Below, piece by piece: positions 16,933-26,484 of a stretch of DNA of 64,000 nt. The notes beneath the pieces are model-generated. The model ran no database searches, had not been told where the DNA came from, and saw only the letters and a list, made by a program, of their open reading frames with translations. Source of the stretch: Merdimonas faecis. GTDB taxonomy: Bacteria > Bacillota > Clostridia > Lachnospirales > Lachnospiraceae. Numbering within the stretch: the first letter of the stretch is position 1; every line of letters starts with the position of its first letter. The translations under genes and the position numbers were made by a program. Location of the stretch: positions 124,001-188,000 of the forward strand of contig NZ_MIEH01000014.1 in assembly GCF_001754075.1 (NCBI RefSeq), written 5' to 3'.

Positions 16933-17801
16933 AGGCGGGCATCCAGTCTGCCATCCAGAATGAGGCAGAGGATGATCAGGACGGCTCCTATAAGGCCGGG
17001 GCCGCTGAGAGTCTCTCCCAGCAGAAAGAAGGCGGCTGCGGAAGTCAGAATGGGCTGGGTGCACTGGAGCATGGAAACGACAGAGGCAGACAGATGGGTT
17101 ACGGCATGGTTCTGAAGCAGATATGCCAGGATCGTGCATCCGCCGGCCAGATAAAGGACTACCAGCCATGCATCAGGCTGTACGCCGGCAAGCACGGTAA
17201 TGTCGTCAAAAAGCAGAGCGCCGGCCAGGCTCAGGATCATTGTAACACCGATCTGTGCGGCAGTCACGGCGGTGACGTCCATTTCTTTCATTGCAGATTC
17301 GCCAAAGACAAGAACACCGGCCAGACAAAAGGCGTCCAGCAGAGCCAGCGCTTCCCCGATGCCAAATGAAAAAACTCCTCCATTGCAGCACAGCAGGAAC
17401 AGTCCTGCGATTGTCAAAAGCTGCAGGGGGAGTTTTTTGAATACATAGGGACGGTGAAAAATCACAGAGGCAAGAAATGGAGTAAATAATACGGGCAGGG
17501 ACATGATGAATCCCACATTGGTAGCAGCGGTCAGGTTAAGTGCCAGGTTGCAGGAAATATAGGCTCCGGCGCAGCAGAGAGAGGAAGGCAGCCAGGTCTT
17601 CCAGCTGACTTTTTTTATGCATGGCAGTATCCTGCGCCCAAACAGGAGCAGGAACAAAAGAAATGCCAGGGTAAAACGGGCGGCCAGAAGCCATAGAGGC
17701 GTGATGCTCTTGTAGGCAACCTTTGTTGCCGGATTGCCGATGCCGTAAATCAGGCTCTGGATAAAAATGAATAAGGTATAAATAGCTTTTCTTTGATGCA
17801 T
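16902..17801 (-). CDS. EamA/DMT-family transporter
   Basis: A 299-residue inner-membrane protein with about ten hydrophobic segments in two related halves, the EamA (drug/metabolite transporter) layout. [20 protein letters not shown] lies in the first half and [30 protein letters not shown] is the second-half EamA signature, named by its ends VSMLQ...LLGE. Start 17801 is chosen because GCGGAGG lies 10 bases upstream; six extra residues from 17819 would cover that site. Family members export amino acids or nucleosides. The pairing with cysK across convergent ends hints at, but does not show, cysteine-related export. Confidence 0.85.
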   Translation of the reverse strand: MHQRKAIYTLFIFIQSLIYGIGNPATKVAYKSITPLWLLAARFTLAFLLFLLLFGRRILPCIKKVSWKTWLPSSLCCAGAYISCNLALNLTAATNVGFIMSLPVLFTPFLASVIFHRPYVFKKLPLQLLTIAGLFLLCCNGGVFSFGIGEALALLDAFCLAGVLVFGESAMKEMDVTAVTAAQIGVTMILSLAGALLFDDITVLAGVQPDAWLVVLYLAGGCTILAYLLQNHAVTHLSASVVSMLQCTQPILTSAAAFFLLGETLSGPGLIGAVLIILCLILDGRLDARLYSSTKRGVE

Positions 17802-17925
17802 AAGAGGGGACCTCCGCATTTTTATTTATTTTAACACAAGATTTACAGGGAAAGAAAGAAGCGGCTACTACATTTTGTTATAATTTATATAAAGAAAAAT
17901 AGCATGTATAAAAGGAGAGCTGTGT

Positions 17926-19296
17926 ATGGTAAAGAGCTATGTCATCGACACGAATGTACTGATCCAGGCGCCGTATGCGCTGCAATGCTTCGAGGATAAC
18001 CAGGTGATCCTTCCGCTGGTGGTTCTGGAGGAGCTGGACGGACTGAAGAAGTCTGAGGGCGAGCGCGGCGCAAATGCAAGGCGCGTGATCCGGTTCCTGG
18101 AAAAGCTCCGGGGACGGGGAGACCTTCTTAAAGGAGTGGAACTGGAACACGGCGGATTCCTGCGGGTGGAGTCTAACTGCGTGTCGGTGATGCTGCCGGA
18201 AAGCCTTCCGGAGGATAAGGCGGACAATCGTATTCTGAAGGTCTGCAAGGGACTGGCGGAAGGGAATGTGCCGGTTGTACTGGTGACGAAAGACCTGGTT
18301 CTGAGGATGAAAGCACAGATCCTGGGGATTGAAGCCCAGGACTTCAGTACAGAGCAGGTAATTCCGGAGGAAGAGCAGTACAGCGGCCGGACTTCGTGCT
18401 TCGTGCCGGAGGAGAGATTTAAGGAGTTCCGAAAAAAAGGGATCGAAATTGCGGCACTGTATCAGACAGATGGAGACGGGAACCGGAGGATACCAGAGCT
18501 GGTGGAAAATGAGTTCGTGATACTGAAGGCGGATCAATCTGTGAAGAAAACACATCTGGGGAGAGTGTCCGCGGGAAAGGTAGTGCCGCTGGAATATCGG
18601 AAAAGCACACCATACGGAGTAGCGCCAAGAAATGCAGGGCAGTACTTTCTTCAGGAAGCGCTGATGAAGCCGGCGAAGGAAGCTCCACTTGTGATCGTAA
18701 AAGGAATGGCGGGGACGGCAAAAACCTTTTATTCGCTGGCGGTAGGACTGGAAAAAATCGTGAATCACCCGTCCGGAGAATACCGGCGGATTCTGATCTG
18801 CCGCCCAAATGCACAGTTTGACGAAGACATCGGTTTTCTGCCCGGGGATGAACAGGAGAAAATATCGCCTCTGATGCGTCCGGTCATTGATAATCTGGAA
18901 CAGCTGATTGACTCGAATGAAGAAGAACGTTATAAAGACGAAACCGAACTCAGAGGAAAGATTGAAGAAATATTTGCCAGGGGGATTATACAGACGGAGG
19001 CTTTGAACTTTATCCGAGGCAGATCGTTTGTAAAGACCTATCTGATCATTGATGAAGCGCAGAATATGACGCCGAATCAGGTCAAAGGCATCATTACCAG
19101 GGCGGGCGCGGGAACAAAGATCATCCTGCTGGGAGATCCGGGACAGATTGACAAACCATTTCTGGATGAACGGACCAACGGACTTAGCTATGCATCCGAG
19201 AAAATGAAGGGAAGCCCGCTGTGCTGGCAGGTCACAATGTCGGCAGAGGAATGTGAGCGCTCTGCTCTGGCAATGGATGCAATTCAGAGATTATAA
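17926..19296 (+). CDS. PIN-PhoH fusion ATPase/ribonuclease
   Basis: A 456-residue protein with an N-terminal PIN nuclease domain (about 1-150) and a C-terminal PhoH helicase-like ATPase (about 230-456). PIN acidic residues appear in YVIDTNVLI, VVLEELDGLK and LPEDKADNRIL, then TKDLVLRMKA. The ATPase has Walker A GMAGTAKT (260-267, K266) where most PhoH have GxAGTGKT, and DEAQ at 376-379, followed by ILLGDPGQID. Such PhoH2-type proteins unwind and cut RNA. The gene stands alone after a divergent EamA gene. It is not a toxin-antitoxin pair here, since no small partner gene precedes it. Confidence 0.92.
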   Translation: MVKSYVIDTNVLIQAPYALQCFEDNQVILPLVVLEELDGLKKSEGERGANARRVIRFLEKLRGRGDLLKGVELEHGGFLRVESNCVSVMLPESLPEDKADNRILKVCKGLAEGNVPVVLVTKDLVLRMKAQILGIEAQDFSTEQVIPEEEQYSGRTSCFVPEERFKEFRKKGIEIAALYQTDGDGNRRIPELVENEFVILKADQSVKKTHLGRVSAGKVVPLEYRKSTPYGVAPRNAGQYFLQEALMKPAKEAPLVIVKGMAGTAKTFYSLAVGLEKIVNHPSGEYRRILICRPNAQFDEDIGFLPGDEQEKISPLMRPVIDNLEQLIDSNEEERYKDETELRGKIEEIFARGIIQTEALNFIRGRSFVKTYLIIDEAQNMTPNQVKGIITRAGAGTKIILLGDPGQIDKPFLDERTNGLSYASEKMKGSPLCWQVTMSAEECERSALAMDAIQRL

Positions 19297-19340
19297 AATA
19301 TGAGATAACATAGCGAATACATATAAAATTTCTGAAAACA

Positions 19341-19369
19341 TTGACATATAAAAACAAAAGATTTACAAT
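19341..19369 (+). promoter_or_regulatory. Promoter of the 19402 gene
   Basis: TTGACA (19341-19346), a 17-base spacer and TACAAT (19364-19369) lie 33 bases upstream of the start. Confidence 0.7.
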
Positions 19370-19401
19370 TATAATAATCAAAGCGGAAAGGAGTGTTTGA
19401 T

Positions 19402-19728
19402 ATGTCAAATGTTTGGATTCAGTTTGTCGTATTTGCTGTGGCTTTACTCTTTTTCTGCTGGCTGCTCCTGGAATACTGGTTCTACCGGAAAGGGAAAAGC
19501 CCTGAAGGAGGACTCTACCTGGCGTCAAAGGCAGCATTTGCGCTGTCTCATTTCTGGAAAGCGGTAGATGGTGCAAAGGAGATTCCGGAGGACACACTGA
19601 AGAAAGAGGCAGGACGGACACCTCTGGAGGCGGAAAACGAGGGAAGCAGACCTATGCACGTGCGGGAGATCCATGGAAGAGAATCCCGTGCACTGGGACA
19701 GAGAAAATGGTTTCGGCCTCAGATGTAG
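19402..19728 (+). CDS. Small single-pass membrane protein of unknown function
   Basis: A 108-residue protein with one strong membrane helix at residues about 5-25 (WIQFVVFAVALLFFCWLLL) and a basic cytoplasmic tail ending GQRKWFRPQM. Positive residues follow the helix, so the tail is probably inside. The ATG at 19402 is preferred over GTG at 19393 because AAAGGAG at 19387-19393 is then 8 bases away. No family was recognised. It has its own consensus promoter and terminator, so it is a monocistronic unit between phoH and the L25 gene. Confidence 0.7.
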   Translation: MSNVWIQFVVFAVALLFFCWLLLEYWFYRKGKSPEGGLYLASKAAFALSHFWKAVDGAKEIPEDTLKKEAGRTPLEAENEGSRPMHVREIHGRESRALGQRKWFRPQM

Positions 19729-19757
19729 AAGATAGAAAAATACAGAAAATATGCAGA

Positions 19758-19787
19758 CGCCCCGGTGCGGAAAACCGGGGCGTTTTT
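19758..19787 (+). terminator. Rho-independent terminator
   Basis: Perfect 9-bp GC-rich stem CGCCCCGGT/ACCGGGGCG with a 7-base loop, followed by TTTTT at 19783-19787. Confidence 0.92.
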
Positions 19788-19881
19788 CCTGGTAACAGTG
19801 AAAAGGAGGACAGACGTGTAAAAATGCACAAAAGGCAGCCTGAAAAATCTTTAAAATTGGTGAATTGGAATTTGTGCCAGG

Positions 19882-19890
19882 TGTTATAAT
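19882..19890 (+). promoter_or_regulatory. Extended -10 promoter before L25
   Basis: TGTTATAAT (19882-19890) is an extended -10 with a perfect TATAAT. No good -35 was found at the normal distance. It lies 46 bases before the L25/Ctc start. Confidence 0.55.
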
Positions 19891-19936
19891 AAGCATGTAA
19901 CAAGGAAACCGGTCAGATTTTTGGAGGAAAAGATAA

Positions 19937-20515
19937 ATGAATACTTTAAAAGCTGAAAAAAGAACAATGGACATCAAAGCAAAAAGATTAAGAAGAGAAG
20001 GTTTCGTTACCGGAAATGTGTTCGGCAGACAGATCGAGACATCCATTCCGATCAAGATGGACAAGCAGGCAGTTGAGCGCTTGTTAAAGACCTGCGGCAA
20101 AGGCAGCAGGATTACCCTTGATATTGAGGGGACACCGTACAATGTACTGATTAAGGACGTAGAATATAATCCTTTGAAGGGACAGCTGGAAGAGATAGAC
20201 TTCCAGGCGCTTGTTGAGGATGAAAAGGTACATTCTGTAGCAGAAATCGTGCTTCTGAACCATGAGAAAGTGACAGGCGGCGTGCTGGAGCAGATGCTGG
20301 AGGAGATATCTTTCCGCGCATATCCGGATGCACTGGTAGATAAAGTAGAGATTGATGCCGGCAAATTAAGAGTCGGAGATACGGTACATGTAAAAGACCT
20401 GGATATTGCCCGGAATCCTAAGATAGAGATCCAGACAGATCCGGAAGCAGTGATCGTAAGAGTACAGGAGGTATACAACACTTCAGAGGAAGATGCGGAA
20501 GGAGAAGAGGCTTAA
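19937..20515 (+). CDS. rplY: Ribosomal protein L25 / general stress protein Ctc
   Basis: A 192-residue 5S rRNA-binding protein of the long Ctc form: an N-terminal L25 domain (about 1-90) and a C-terminal beta domain (about 95-185, HSVAEIVLLNHEKVTGGVLEQ and SFRAYPDALVDKVEID), ending in an acidic tail SEEDAEGEEA. The L25 part begins NTLKAEKRTMDIKAKRLRREG. The GGAGG site lies a few bases before the ATG. In Bacillus, ctc is a stress gene. Here it has its own promoter and hairpin terminator and lies just before the str operon. Confidence 0.9.
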   Translation: MNTLKAEKRTMDIKAKRLRREGFVTGNVFGRQIETSIPIKMDKQAVERLLKTCGKGSRITLDIEGTPYNVLIKDVEYNPLKGQLEEIDFQALVEDEKVHSVAEIVLLNHEKVTGGVLEQMLEEISFRAYPDALVDKVEIDAGKLRVGDTVHVKDLDIARNPKIEIQTDPEAVIVRVQEVYNTSEEDAEGEEA

Positions 20516-20552
20516 GGCCAGGAGTTTTCATATACACTAATATAATGAAAGA

Positions 20553-20594
20553 AAAGGGAAAGGACGATGCTGCGGGGCACCGTCCTTTCCCTTT
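20553..20594 (+). terminator. Hairpin after L25
   Basis: Perfect 14-bp arms AAAGGGAAAGGACG and CGTCCTTTCCCTTT enclose a 14-base loop. The U tail is poor (GTAAAT), so termination may be partial. Confidence 0.7.
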
Positions 20595-20635
20595 GTAAAT
20601 ATCCCGTAAAAACAAGTAAAATAGGGAAATATCCC

Positions 20636-20664
20636 TTGACAAGATAAAAAAATCGTAATACACT
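20636..20664 (+). promoter_or_regulatory. str operon promoter (rpsL)
   Basis: TTGACA (20636-20641), 17 bases and TACACT (20659-20664), identical in both boxes to the cysK promoter. A leader of about 85 bases follows before rpsL. It contains a short direct repeat of GTGCAT. Confidence 0.75.
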
Positions 20665-20757
20665 AGTTGAGCGTGCATGAAAGTGCATTCTATTTTTATG
20701 TGCGCGGATTCATGGAAATGAATGGCAACTTATTATAATCGTAGGAGGTGAAAGAGA

Positions 20758-21180
20758 ATGCCAACATTTAACCAGCTTGTAAAAAAAGGACGTCAGACAT
20801 CTGTAAAGAAGTCTACAGCTCCGGCACTTCAGAAAGGATACAATTCTCTTAGAAAGAGAAGTATCAATGCATCCGCTCCTCAGAAGAGAGGCGTGTGTAC
20901 AGCTGTAAAGACAGCTACACCTAAGAAGCCGAACTCAGCTCTTAGAAAGATCGCCAGAGTACGTCTGTCCAACGGTATCGAGGTAACAAGCTACATCCCG
21001 GGCGAAGGACACAACCTTCAGGAGCATAGCGTTGTTCTGATCCGTGGAGGAAGAGTAAAAGACCTTCCGGGTACCAGATATCACATCGTAAGAGGAACAC
21101 TGGATACAGCAGGTGTTGCTAAGAGAAGACAGGCGCGTTCAAAATACGGTGCTAAGAGACCGAAAGACGCTAAAAAGTAA
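20758..21180 (+). CDS. rpsL: 30S ribosomal protein S12
   Basis: S12 sits at the decoding centre of the small subunit. The 140-residue sequence is canonical: [13 protein letters not shown] at the start, [15 protein letters not shown]-type segment here reading [17 protein letters not shown], and [25 protein letters not shown]. The lysines altered in streptomycin-resistant mutants appear as wild type (TPKKPNS and RVKDLPG). AGGAGGTGA precedes the ATG. First gene of rpsL-rpsG-fusA-tuf. A 249-base spacer then separates it from rpsG; it holds a GTTCTTC/GAAGAAC hairpin but nothing else I can assign. Confidence 0.98.
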   Translation: MPTFNQLVKKGRQTSVKKSTAPALQKGYNSLRKRSINASAPQKRGVCTAVKTATPKKPNSALRKIARVRLSNGIEVTSYIPGEGHNLQEHSVVLIRGGRVKDLPGTRYHIVRGTLDTAGVAKRRQARSKYGAKRPKDAKK

Positions 21181-21429
21181 GATCTTAGCGAAGGCAAGTC
21201 GTAAGACGCAGCGTGAGCTTTAGAGATTACTTTGTTCTTCGGAGTGAAACGGAGAAGAACTTCCGTAAATCTGAAGAACTGCTATATTATGTATGTAGTC
21301 ACAAACAGAACTATGATTATGTAAGTTGCAAGGTATATATATGATGTATGCCCAGCACTACACTGTATCATTAGAAAGACACATGTGAGTACCGATGAAT
21401 TAATCAATATGTTTAAGGAGGGAAGGACC

Positions 21430-21900
21430 GTGCCACGTAAAGGACATACTCAGAAAAGAGACGTATTAGCGGATCCGTTATACAACAATAAAGTGGTTAC
21501 TAAGCTGATCAACAATATCATGCTGGACGGCAAAAAAGGTATCGCTCAGAAGATTGTATACGGAGCGTTTGACAGAGTTGCAGAAAAGACCGATAAGCCG
21601 GCGATCGAAGTATTCGAGGAGGCTATGAACAACATCATGCCTGTACTTGAGGTAAAGGCAAGACGTATCGGTGGTGCAACATACCAGGTGCCGATCGAAG
21701 TTAGAGCTGACAGAAGACAGGCTCTGGCACTTCGGTGGCTGACCAACTTCTCCCGCGCAAGAGGCGAGAAGACAATGGAAGAAAGACTGGCAAATGAGAT
21801 CATGGATGCTGCAAACAATACTGGTGCAGCCGTTAAGAGAAAAGAAGATATGCACAAGATGGCTGAAGCAAATAAAGCATTTGCTCATTACAGATTCTAG
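21430..21900 (+). CDS. rpsG: 30S ribosomal protein S7
   Basis: S7 starts assembly of the 30S head and contacts the 3' domain of 16S rRNA. The start is GTG at 21430, giving the standard 156 residues beginning (V)[31 protein letters not shown] lies just before. An in-frame ATG-less extension back to 21385 is not conserved sequence. Motifs such as [20 protein letters not shown] and the C-terminal [13 protein letters not shown] fit S7. fusA follows after 9 bases. Confidence 0.97.
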   Translation: MPRKGHTQKRDVLADPLYNNKVVTKLINNIMLDGKKGIAQKIVYGAFDRVAEKTDKPAIEVFEEAMNNIMPVLEVKARRIGGATYQVPIEVRADRRQALALRWLTNFSRARGEKTMEERLANEIMDAANNTGAAVKRKEDMHKMAEANKAFAHYRF

Positions 21901-21909
21901 GAGGCAACA

Positions 21910-24027
21910 ATGGCTGGAAGAGAATATCCATTAGAGAGAACAAGAAATATCGGTATCATGGCGCATATTGATGCTGGTAAGACCACGCTGACAGAGCGTA
22001 TCCTCTATTACACTGGTGTAAACTACAAGATCGGAGACACTCATGAAGGTACTGCTACCATGGACTGGATGGAACAGGAGCAGGAAAGAGGTATCACGAT
22101 CACATCAGCCGCTACCACATGCCACTGGACTTTGGAAGAAAAGACAAAGCCGAAAAAAGGCGCCCTGGAGCATCGTATCAACATCATTGATACCCCGGGA
22201 CACGTTGACTTTACGGTAGAGGTTGAGCGTTCACTTCGTGTACTGGACGGCGCTGTTGGTGTGTTCTGTGCAAAGGGTGGTGTAGAGCCCCAGTCAGAAA
22301 ACGTATGGCGTCAGGCTGACACTTACAATGTACCTCGTATGGCGTTCATCAACAAGATGGACATCTTAGGTGCAGATTTCTACAATGCCGTAGAGCAGAT
22401 CAAGACCAGACTTGGCAAAAATGCTATCTGTCTGCAGCTGCCGATCGGCAAGGAAGATGATTTCAAGGGAATCATCGACCTGTTTGAGATGCAGGCTTAT
22501 ATCTACAACGACGAGAAGGGCGATGACATTTCCGTAACAGATATTCCGGAGGATATGAAGGATGATGCAGAGCTTTACCACACAGAGCTGGTAGAAAAAA
22601 TCTGTGAGCTGGATGATGATCTGATGATGGAATACCTGGAAGGTGACGAGCCTTCCGTTGAGGCGATGAAAGCAGTCCTGAGAAAGGCTACCTGTGAATG
22701 TACGGCAGTTCCTGTATGCTGCGGATCAGCCTACAGAAACAAAGGTGTGCAGAAGCTCCTGGATGCAGTCCTTGAGTTCATGCCTGCACCGACAGACATT
22801 CCGGCGATCAAGGGTGTAGACGAGGATGGAAACGAGATCGAGAGACATTCTTCCGATGACGAACCGTTCTCTGCTCTGGTGTTCAAGATCATGACTGACC
22901 CGTTCGTAGGAAAGCTTGCTTACTTCAGAGTTTATTCCGGAACCGTAAATTCTGGTTCCTATGTATTAAATGCAACCAAAGGAAAGAAAGAGCGTGTGGG
23001 ACGTATCCTTCAGATGCACGCAAACAAGAGACAGGAGCTTGATAAGGTTTACTCCGGAGATATCGCGGCAGCGATCGGATTCAAGTTCTCTACCACAGGT
23101 GATACAATCTGTGACGAGCAGCATCCGGTTATCCTGGAGTCCATGGAGTTCCCGGAACCGGTTATCGAGCTGGCGATCGAGCCGAAGACAAAGGCTTCCC
23201 AGGGCAAACTTGGAGAGTCTCTTGCAAAACTTGCAGAAGAAGACCCGACCTTCCGTGCACACACTGACCATGAAACAGGCCAGACGATCATTGCCGGAAT
23301 GGGAGAGCTGCATCTTGAGATCATCGTAGACAGACTGCTGCGTGAGTTCAAGGTGGAAGCAAATGTAGGTGCTCCGCAGGTTGCATACAAAGAAGCATTT
23401 ACCAAGGCTGTGGATGTGGACAGCAAGTACGCAAAACAGTCCGGTGGACGTGGACAGTACGGACACTGTAAGGTAAAATTCGAGCCAATGGATGTCAATG
23501 GAGAAGAAACATTCAAGTTCGAGTCTACTGTAGTCGGAGGAGCGATTCCGAAGGAATACATCCCGGCGGTAGGTGAAGGTATCGAAGAGGCTATGAAGGC
23601 TGGTATTCTGGGAGGATTCCCGGTAGTCGGCATCCATGCTAATGTATACGATGGTTCTTACCACGAGGTAGACTCCAGTGAAATGGCATTCCACATTGCA
23701 GGCTCTCTGGCGTTTAAAGATGCTATGAAGAAAGCTGCTCCGGTACTGCTTGAACCTATCATGAAGGTAGAAGTAACAATGCCGGAAGAATATATGGGAG
23801 ATGTTATCGGTGACATTAACTCCCGTCGTGGACGTATCGAAGGTATGGATGACCTTGGCGGAGGAAAGATCGTACGCGGATACGTGCCGCTGTCTGAAAT
23901 GTTTGGTTACTCTACAGACCTTCGTTCCAGGACACAGGGACGCGGAAACTACTCTATGTTCTTCGAGAAATACGAGCCGGTTCCGAAATCTGTACAGGAA
24001 AAAGTATTATCTGGCAAAAATGAGTAA
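21910..24027 (+). CDS. fusA: Elongation factor G
   Basis: EF-G is the GTPase that moves tRNAs and mRNA after each peptide bond and helps recycle ribosomes. The 705-residue protein has G1 AHIDAGKTT (about 18-26), the switch [10 protein letters not shown], the G4 NKMD, and a full set of domains II-V through the C-terminal [21 protein letters not shown]. Length is normal for the canonical factor and the domain IV loop region is intact. TAGGAGGCAAC precedes the ATG and the gene is 9 bases after rpsG. Confidence 0.98.
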   Translation: MAGREYPLERTRNIGIMAHIDAGKTTLTERILYYTGVNYKIGDTHEGTATMDWMEQEQERGITITSAATTCHWTLEEKTKPKKGALEHRINIIDTPGHVDFTVEVERSLRVLDGAVGVFCAKGGVEPQSENVWRQADTYNVPRMAFINKMDILGADFYNAVEQIKTRLGKNAICLQLPIGKEDDFKGIIDLFEMQAYIYNDEKGDDISVTDIPEDMKDDAELYHTELVEKICELDDDLMMEYLEGDEPSVEAMKAVLRKATCECTAVPVCCGSAYRNKGVQKLLDAVLEFMPAPTDIPAIKGVDEDGNEIERHSSDDEPFSALVFKIMTDPFVGKLAYFRVYSGTVNSGSYVLNATKGKKERVGRILQMHANKRQELDKVYSGDIAAAIGFKFSTTGDTICDEQHPVILESMEFPEPVIELAIEPKTKASQGKLGESLAKLAEEDPTFRAHTDHETGQTIIAGMGELHLEIIVDRLLREFKVEANVGAPQVAYKEAFTKAVDVDSKYAKQSGGRGQYGHCKVKFEPMDVNGEETFKFESTVVGGAIPKEYIPAVGEGIEEAMKAGILGGFPVVGIHANVYDGSYHEVDSSEMAFHIAGSLAFKDAMKKAAPVLLEPIMKVEVTMPEEYMGDVIGDINSRRGRIEGMDDLGGGKIVRGYVPLSEMFGYSTDLRSRTQGRGNYSMFFEKYEPVPKSVQEKVLSGKNE

Positions 24028-24044
24028 TTAAATATGAAAAAGGC

Positions 24045-24073
24045 TTGAAAAACTGTATGATTTGAAATATAAT
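24045..24073 (+). promoter_or_regulatory. Internal tuf promoter
   Basis: TTGAAA (24045-24050), 17 bases and a perfect TATAAT (24068-24073) lie in the fusA-tuf gap, so tuf can be transcribed apart from the str operon. Confidence 0.7.
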
Positions 24074-24145
24074 CAATCTTAGCCGAGTAAAAACGTCAAT
24101 TATAAAAATGCCTGAAAAGGCGCTATAATAAGGAGGATATTCAAA

Positions 24146-25339
24146 ATGGCAAAAGCTAAATTTGAAAGAACAAAACCGCATTGTAATATTGGTACCATCG
24201 GCCACGTTGACCATGGTAAAACCACTCTGACAGCTGCGATCACCAAGACTCTTGCTGAGAGAGTTGCTGGTAACGCTGCCGTAGATTTCGAAAACATTGA
24301 CAAGGCTCCAGAAGAGAGAGAGCGTGGAATCACAATCTCTACCGCACACGTTGAGTATGAGACTGAGAAACGTCACTATGCACACGTTGACTGCCCAGGA
24401 CATGCTGACTACGTAAAGAACATGATCACTGGTGCTGCTCAGATGGATGGAGCTATCCTTGTAGTAGCTGCTACTGACGGTGTTATGGCTCAGACAAGAG
24501 AGCACATCCTGCTTTCTCGTCAGGTAGGTGTACCGTATATCGTAGTATTCATGAACAAATGCGATATGGTAGACGATGAAGAACTTCTGGAACTGGTTGA
24601 AATGGAAATCCGTGAACTGCTCGATGAGTATGAGTTCCCGGGAGATGACACTCCGATCATCCAGGGATCTGCTCTGAAGGCTCTTGAGGATCCGTCAGGA
24701 GAATGGGGAGACAAGATCATGGAACTGATGGATGCTGTTGACAGCTACATTCCGGATCCGGAGCGTGATACAGATAAGCCGTTCCTGATGCCTGTAGAGG
24801 ACGTATTCTCTATCACAGGACGTGGAACTGTTGCTACTGGTAGAGTAGAGCGTGGTACACTGCACGTATCTGACGAAGTTGAGATCGTTGGTATCCACGA
24901 GGATACAAAGAAAACTGTTGTTACAGGTGTTGAGATGTTCCGTAAGCTGCTTGACGAGGCTCAGGCTGGTGACAACATCGGTGCACTGCTTCGTGGTATT
25001 CAGAGAACTGAGATTGAAAGAGGTCAGGTTCTGTGTAAACCAAGTTCTGTAACCTGCCACCACAAATTTACTGCTCAGGTATACGTTCTGACCAAAGATG
25101 AAGGTGGACGTCATACTCCGTTCTTCAACAACTATCGTCCGCAGTTCTACTTCAGAACAACAGACGTTACAGGTGTCTGCAACCTGCCGGAAGGAACAGA
25201 GATGTGCATGCCTGGTGACAACGTAGAGATGACAATCGAACTGATCCACCCGGTAGCTATGGAGCAGGGTCTTCGTTTCGCTATCCGTGAAGGCGGACGT
25301 ACTGTAGGATCAGGAAGAGTTGCTACTATCATCGAGTAA
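24146..25339 (+). CDS. tuf: Elongation factor Tu
   Basis: EF-Tu delivers aminoacyl-tRNA to the ribosome as a GTP complex. The 397-residue protein begins [30 protein letters not shown], given by its ends, with the G1 loop [21 protein letters not shown] and SALKALE. Domain II ([13 protein letters not shown]) and domain III ([21 protein letters not shown]) are complete. AAGGAGG precedes the ATG. It has both operon read-through and its own promoter, and ends in a clear terminator. Confidence 0.98.
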   Translation: MAKAKFERTKPHCNIGTIGHVDHGKTTLTAAITKTLAERVAGNAAVDFENIDKAPEERERGITISTAHVEYETEKRHYAHVDCPGHADYVKNMITGAAQMDGAILVVAATDGVMAQTREHILLSRQVGVPYIVVFMNKCDMVDDEELLELVEMEIRELLDEYEFPGDDTPIIQGSALKALEDPSGEWGDKIMELMDAVDSYIPDPERDTDKPFLMPVEDVFSITGRGTVATGRVERGTLHVSDEVEIVGIHEDTKKTVVTGVEMFRKLLDEAQAGDNIGALLRGIQRTEIERGQVLCKPSSVTCHHKFTAQVYVLTKDEGGRHTPFFNNYRPQFYFRTTDVTGVCNLPEGTEMCMPGDNVEMTIELIHPVAMEQGLRFAIREGGRTVGSGRVATIIE

Positions 25340-25384
25340 TCGCTGATAATAACAGATCTCTGAGTGATTTATAGAGAATTTTAT

Positions 25385-25423
25385 ACCGCAGTCCTTTGGG
25401 AAACCAGAGGGCTGCGGTTTTTC
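25385..25423 (+). terminator. str operon terminator
   Basis: ACCGCAG (25385-25391) pairs with CTGCGGT (25412-25418), with further pairing of CCTTTGG/CCAGAGG inside, then TTTTTC. Confidence 0.88.
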
Positions 25424-25547
25424 TTTTATGGTAGTATATAAGCTGTTTCTATGATAAGATAGAATCATGATGGACAGGATGGACCTGTTCAAAATCCGCG
25501 GGGAAATTAGGAGAGTTTTGTCAGTTTAAAAGAGAGGGAAGGTACAT

Positions 25548-26441
25548 ATGAAGAAGATTGCATCAAAGAAGACGCTGCTGAAACAGGCCTGTATGCTGAT
25601 CATGGGCTGCTTATGTTGTAGTGTGGCCACCAACTGGATCCTGATCCCGAATGGGCTGACCGCACCGGGAATTACAGGTATATCTATGACAGTGGAGCAT
25701 TTTACAGGAATCAATTATTCCCTGGTGTATTATGCGATTACGATTTTAATCCTGATCCTTACCTGGTTCACCCTGGGGAAAAAGGATGCCTCTAACATTG
25801 TGATCCTGTCGCTGCTGTATCCGGCGGTTCTTTCGGTGTTGAGCTATATAGACGTACAGATCGTGTTTGAGGACAAGCTGATCGCACTGGCAGTATTTGG
25901 GGTGATCTATGGTGCGGGAATCGGCCTGCCCTACCGGATCGGATTTTCCTACGGCGGTGATGATACGCTGGCAAAGGTTCTGAAGAAATGTGTCTGGAAA
26001 TCCGCAGAGCTGAAAAAGGTCTACTATTTCGAAGAGGTGCTGATCATTTTATTTATGGCGACAGCATTTAACCTGGACGCACTGGCCTATGCGTTTGTCG
26101 GGCAGCTGATTTATGTAAATGCCATGAATTATGTGGTGTTTAATCTGGGCCCGAAGCTCTATGATATGCAGATCATTGGGAAAAACCGTATGGAGGAGAT
26201 TGAGGACTTCATAATTCATAAGATTCACAAAAGCGTAACTATTTATACTGACGCCATGGGCGGTTACTCAAGGGAACCGAAAGTGCAGATGAGCTGTGTC
26301 TGTAATTCTAAGGAATACATCCAGCTGCGCGAATTTATCAAAGTCGGGAATTATGACTGCTTTATTAAAGTAATTCCGCTGATCCATGTGTTTGGACAGA
26401 ACCGGGATTTCCATAAGCTGGATGATGAAAATATCGAGTAA
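25548..26441 (+). CDS. YitT-family membrane protein
   Basis: A 297-residue protein of the YitT (DUF161 plus DUF2179) family. Five or so membrane helices fill residues about 15-205, starting LIMGCLCCSVATNWILIPNG. The C-terminal soluble domain (about 215-290: HKSVTIYTDAMGGYSREPKVQMSCV by its ends) is the DUF2179 part, which resembles PII/ACT-type ligand-binding folds. GAGGGAAGG precedes the ATG. The function of the family is not established; roles in transport have been suggested. It stands alone between the str operon and a sugar kinase. Confidence 0.85.
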   Translation: MKKIASKKTLLKQACMLIMGCLCCSVATNWILIPNGLTAPGITGISMTVEHFTGINYSLVYYAITILILILTWFTLGKKDASNIVILSLLYPAVLSVLSYIDVQIVFEDKLIALAVFGVIYGAGIGLPYRIGFSYGGDDTLAKVLKKCVWKSAELKKVYYFEEVLIILFMATAFNLDALAYAFVGQLIYVNAMNYVVFNLGPKLYDMQIIGKNRMEEIEDFIIHKIHKSVTIYTDAMGGYSREPKVQMSCVCNSKEYIQLREFIKVGNYDCFIKVIPLIHVFGQNRDFHKLDDENIE

Positions 26442-26484
26442 TCAGACTGCAGATGTGTGAAAAAGAAAAGACGGGAGAGAAAAC

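Noticed and set aside
17878-18768. 296-codon minus-strand frame opposite the PhoH gene
   Set aside because: The plus-strand frame has clear PIN and PhoH motifs; the minus translation has none and covers the phoH start.
17926-19296. VapBC-like toxin-antitoxin system for the PIN-PhoH gene
   Set aside because: No small antitoxin-like frame overlaps or precedes it; upstream is a divergent transporter.
21181-21429. A ribosomal gene or riboswitch between rpsL and rpsG
   Set aside because: No frame resembles a ribosomal protein and no known riboswitch core was seen; only a modest GTTCTTC/GAAGAAC hairpin.
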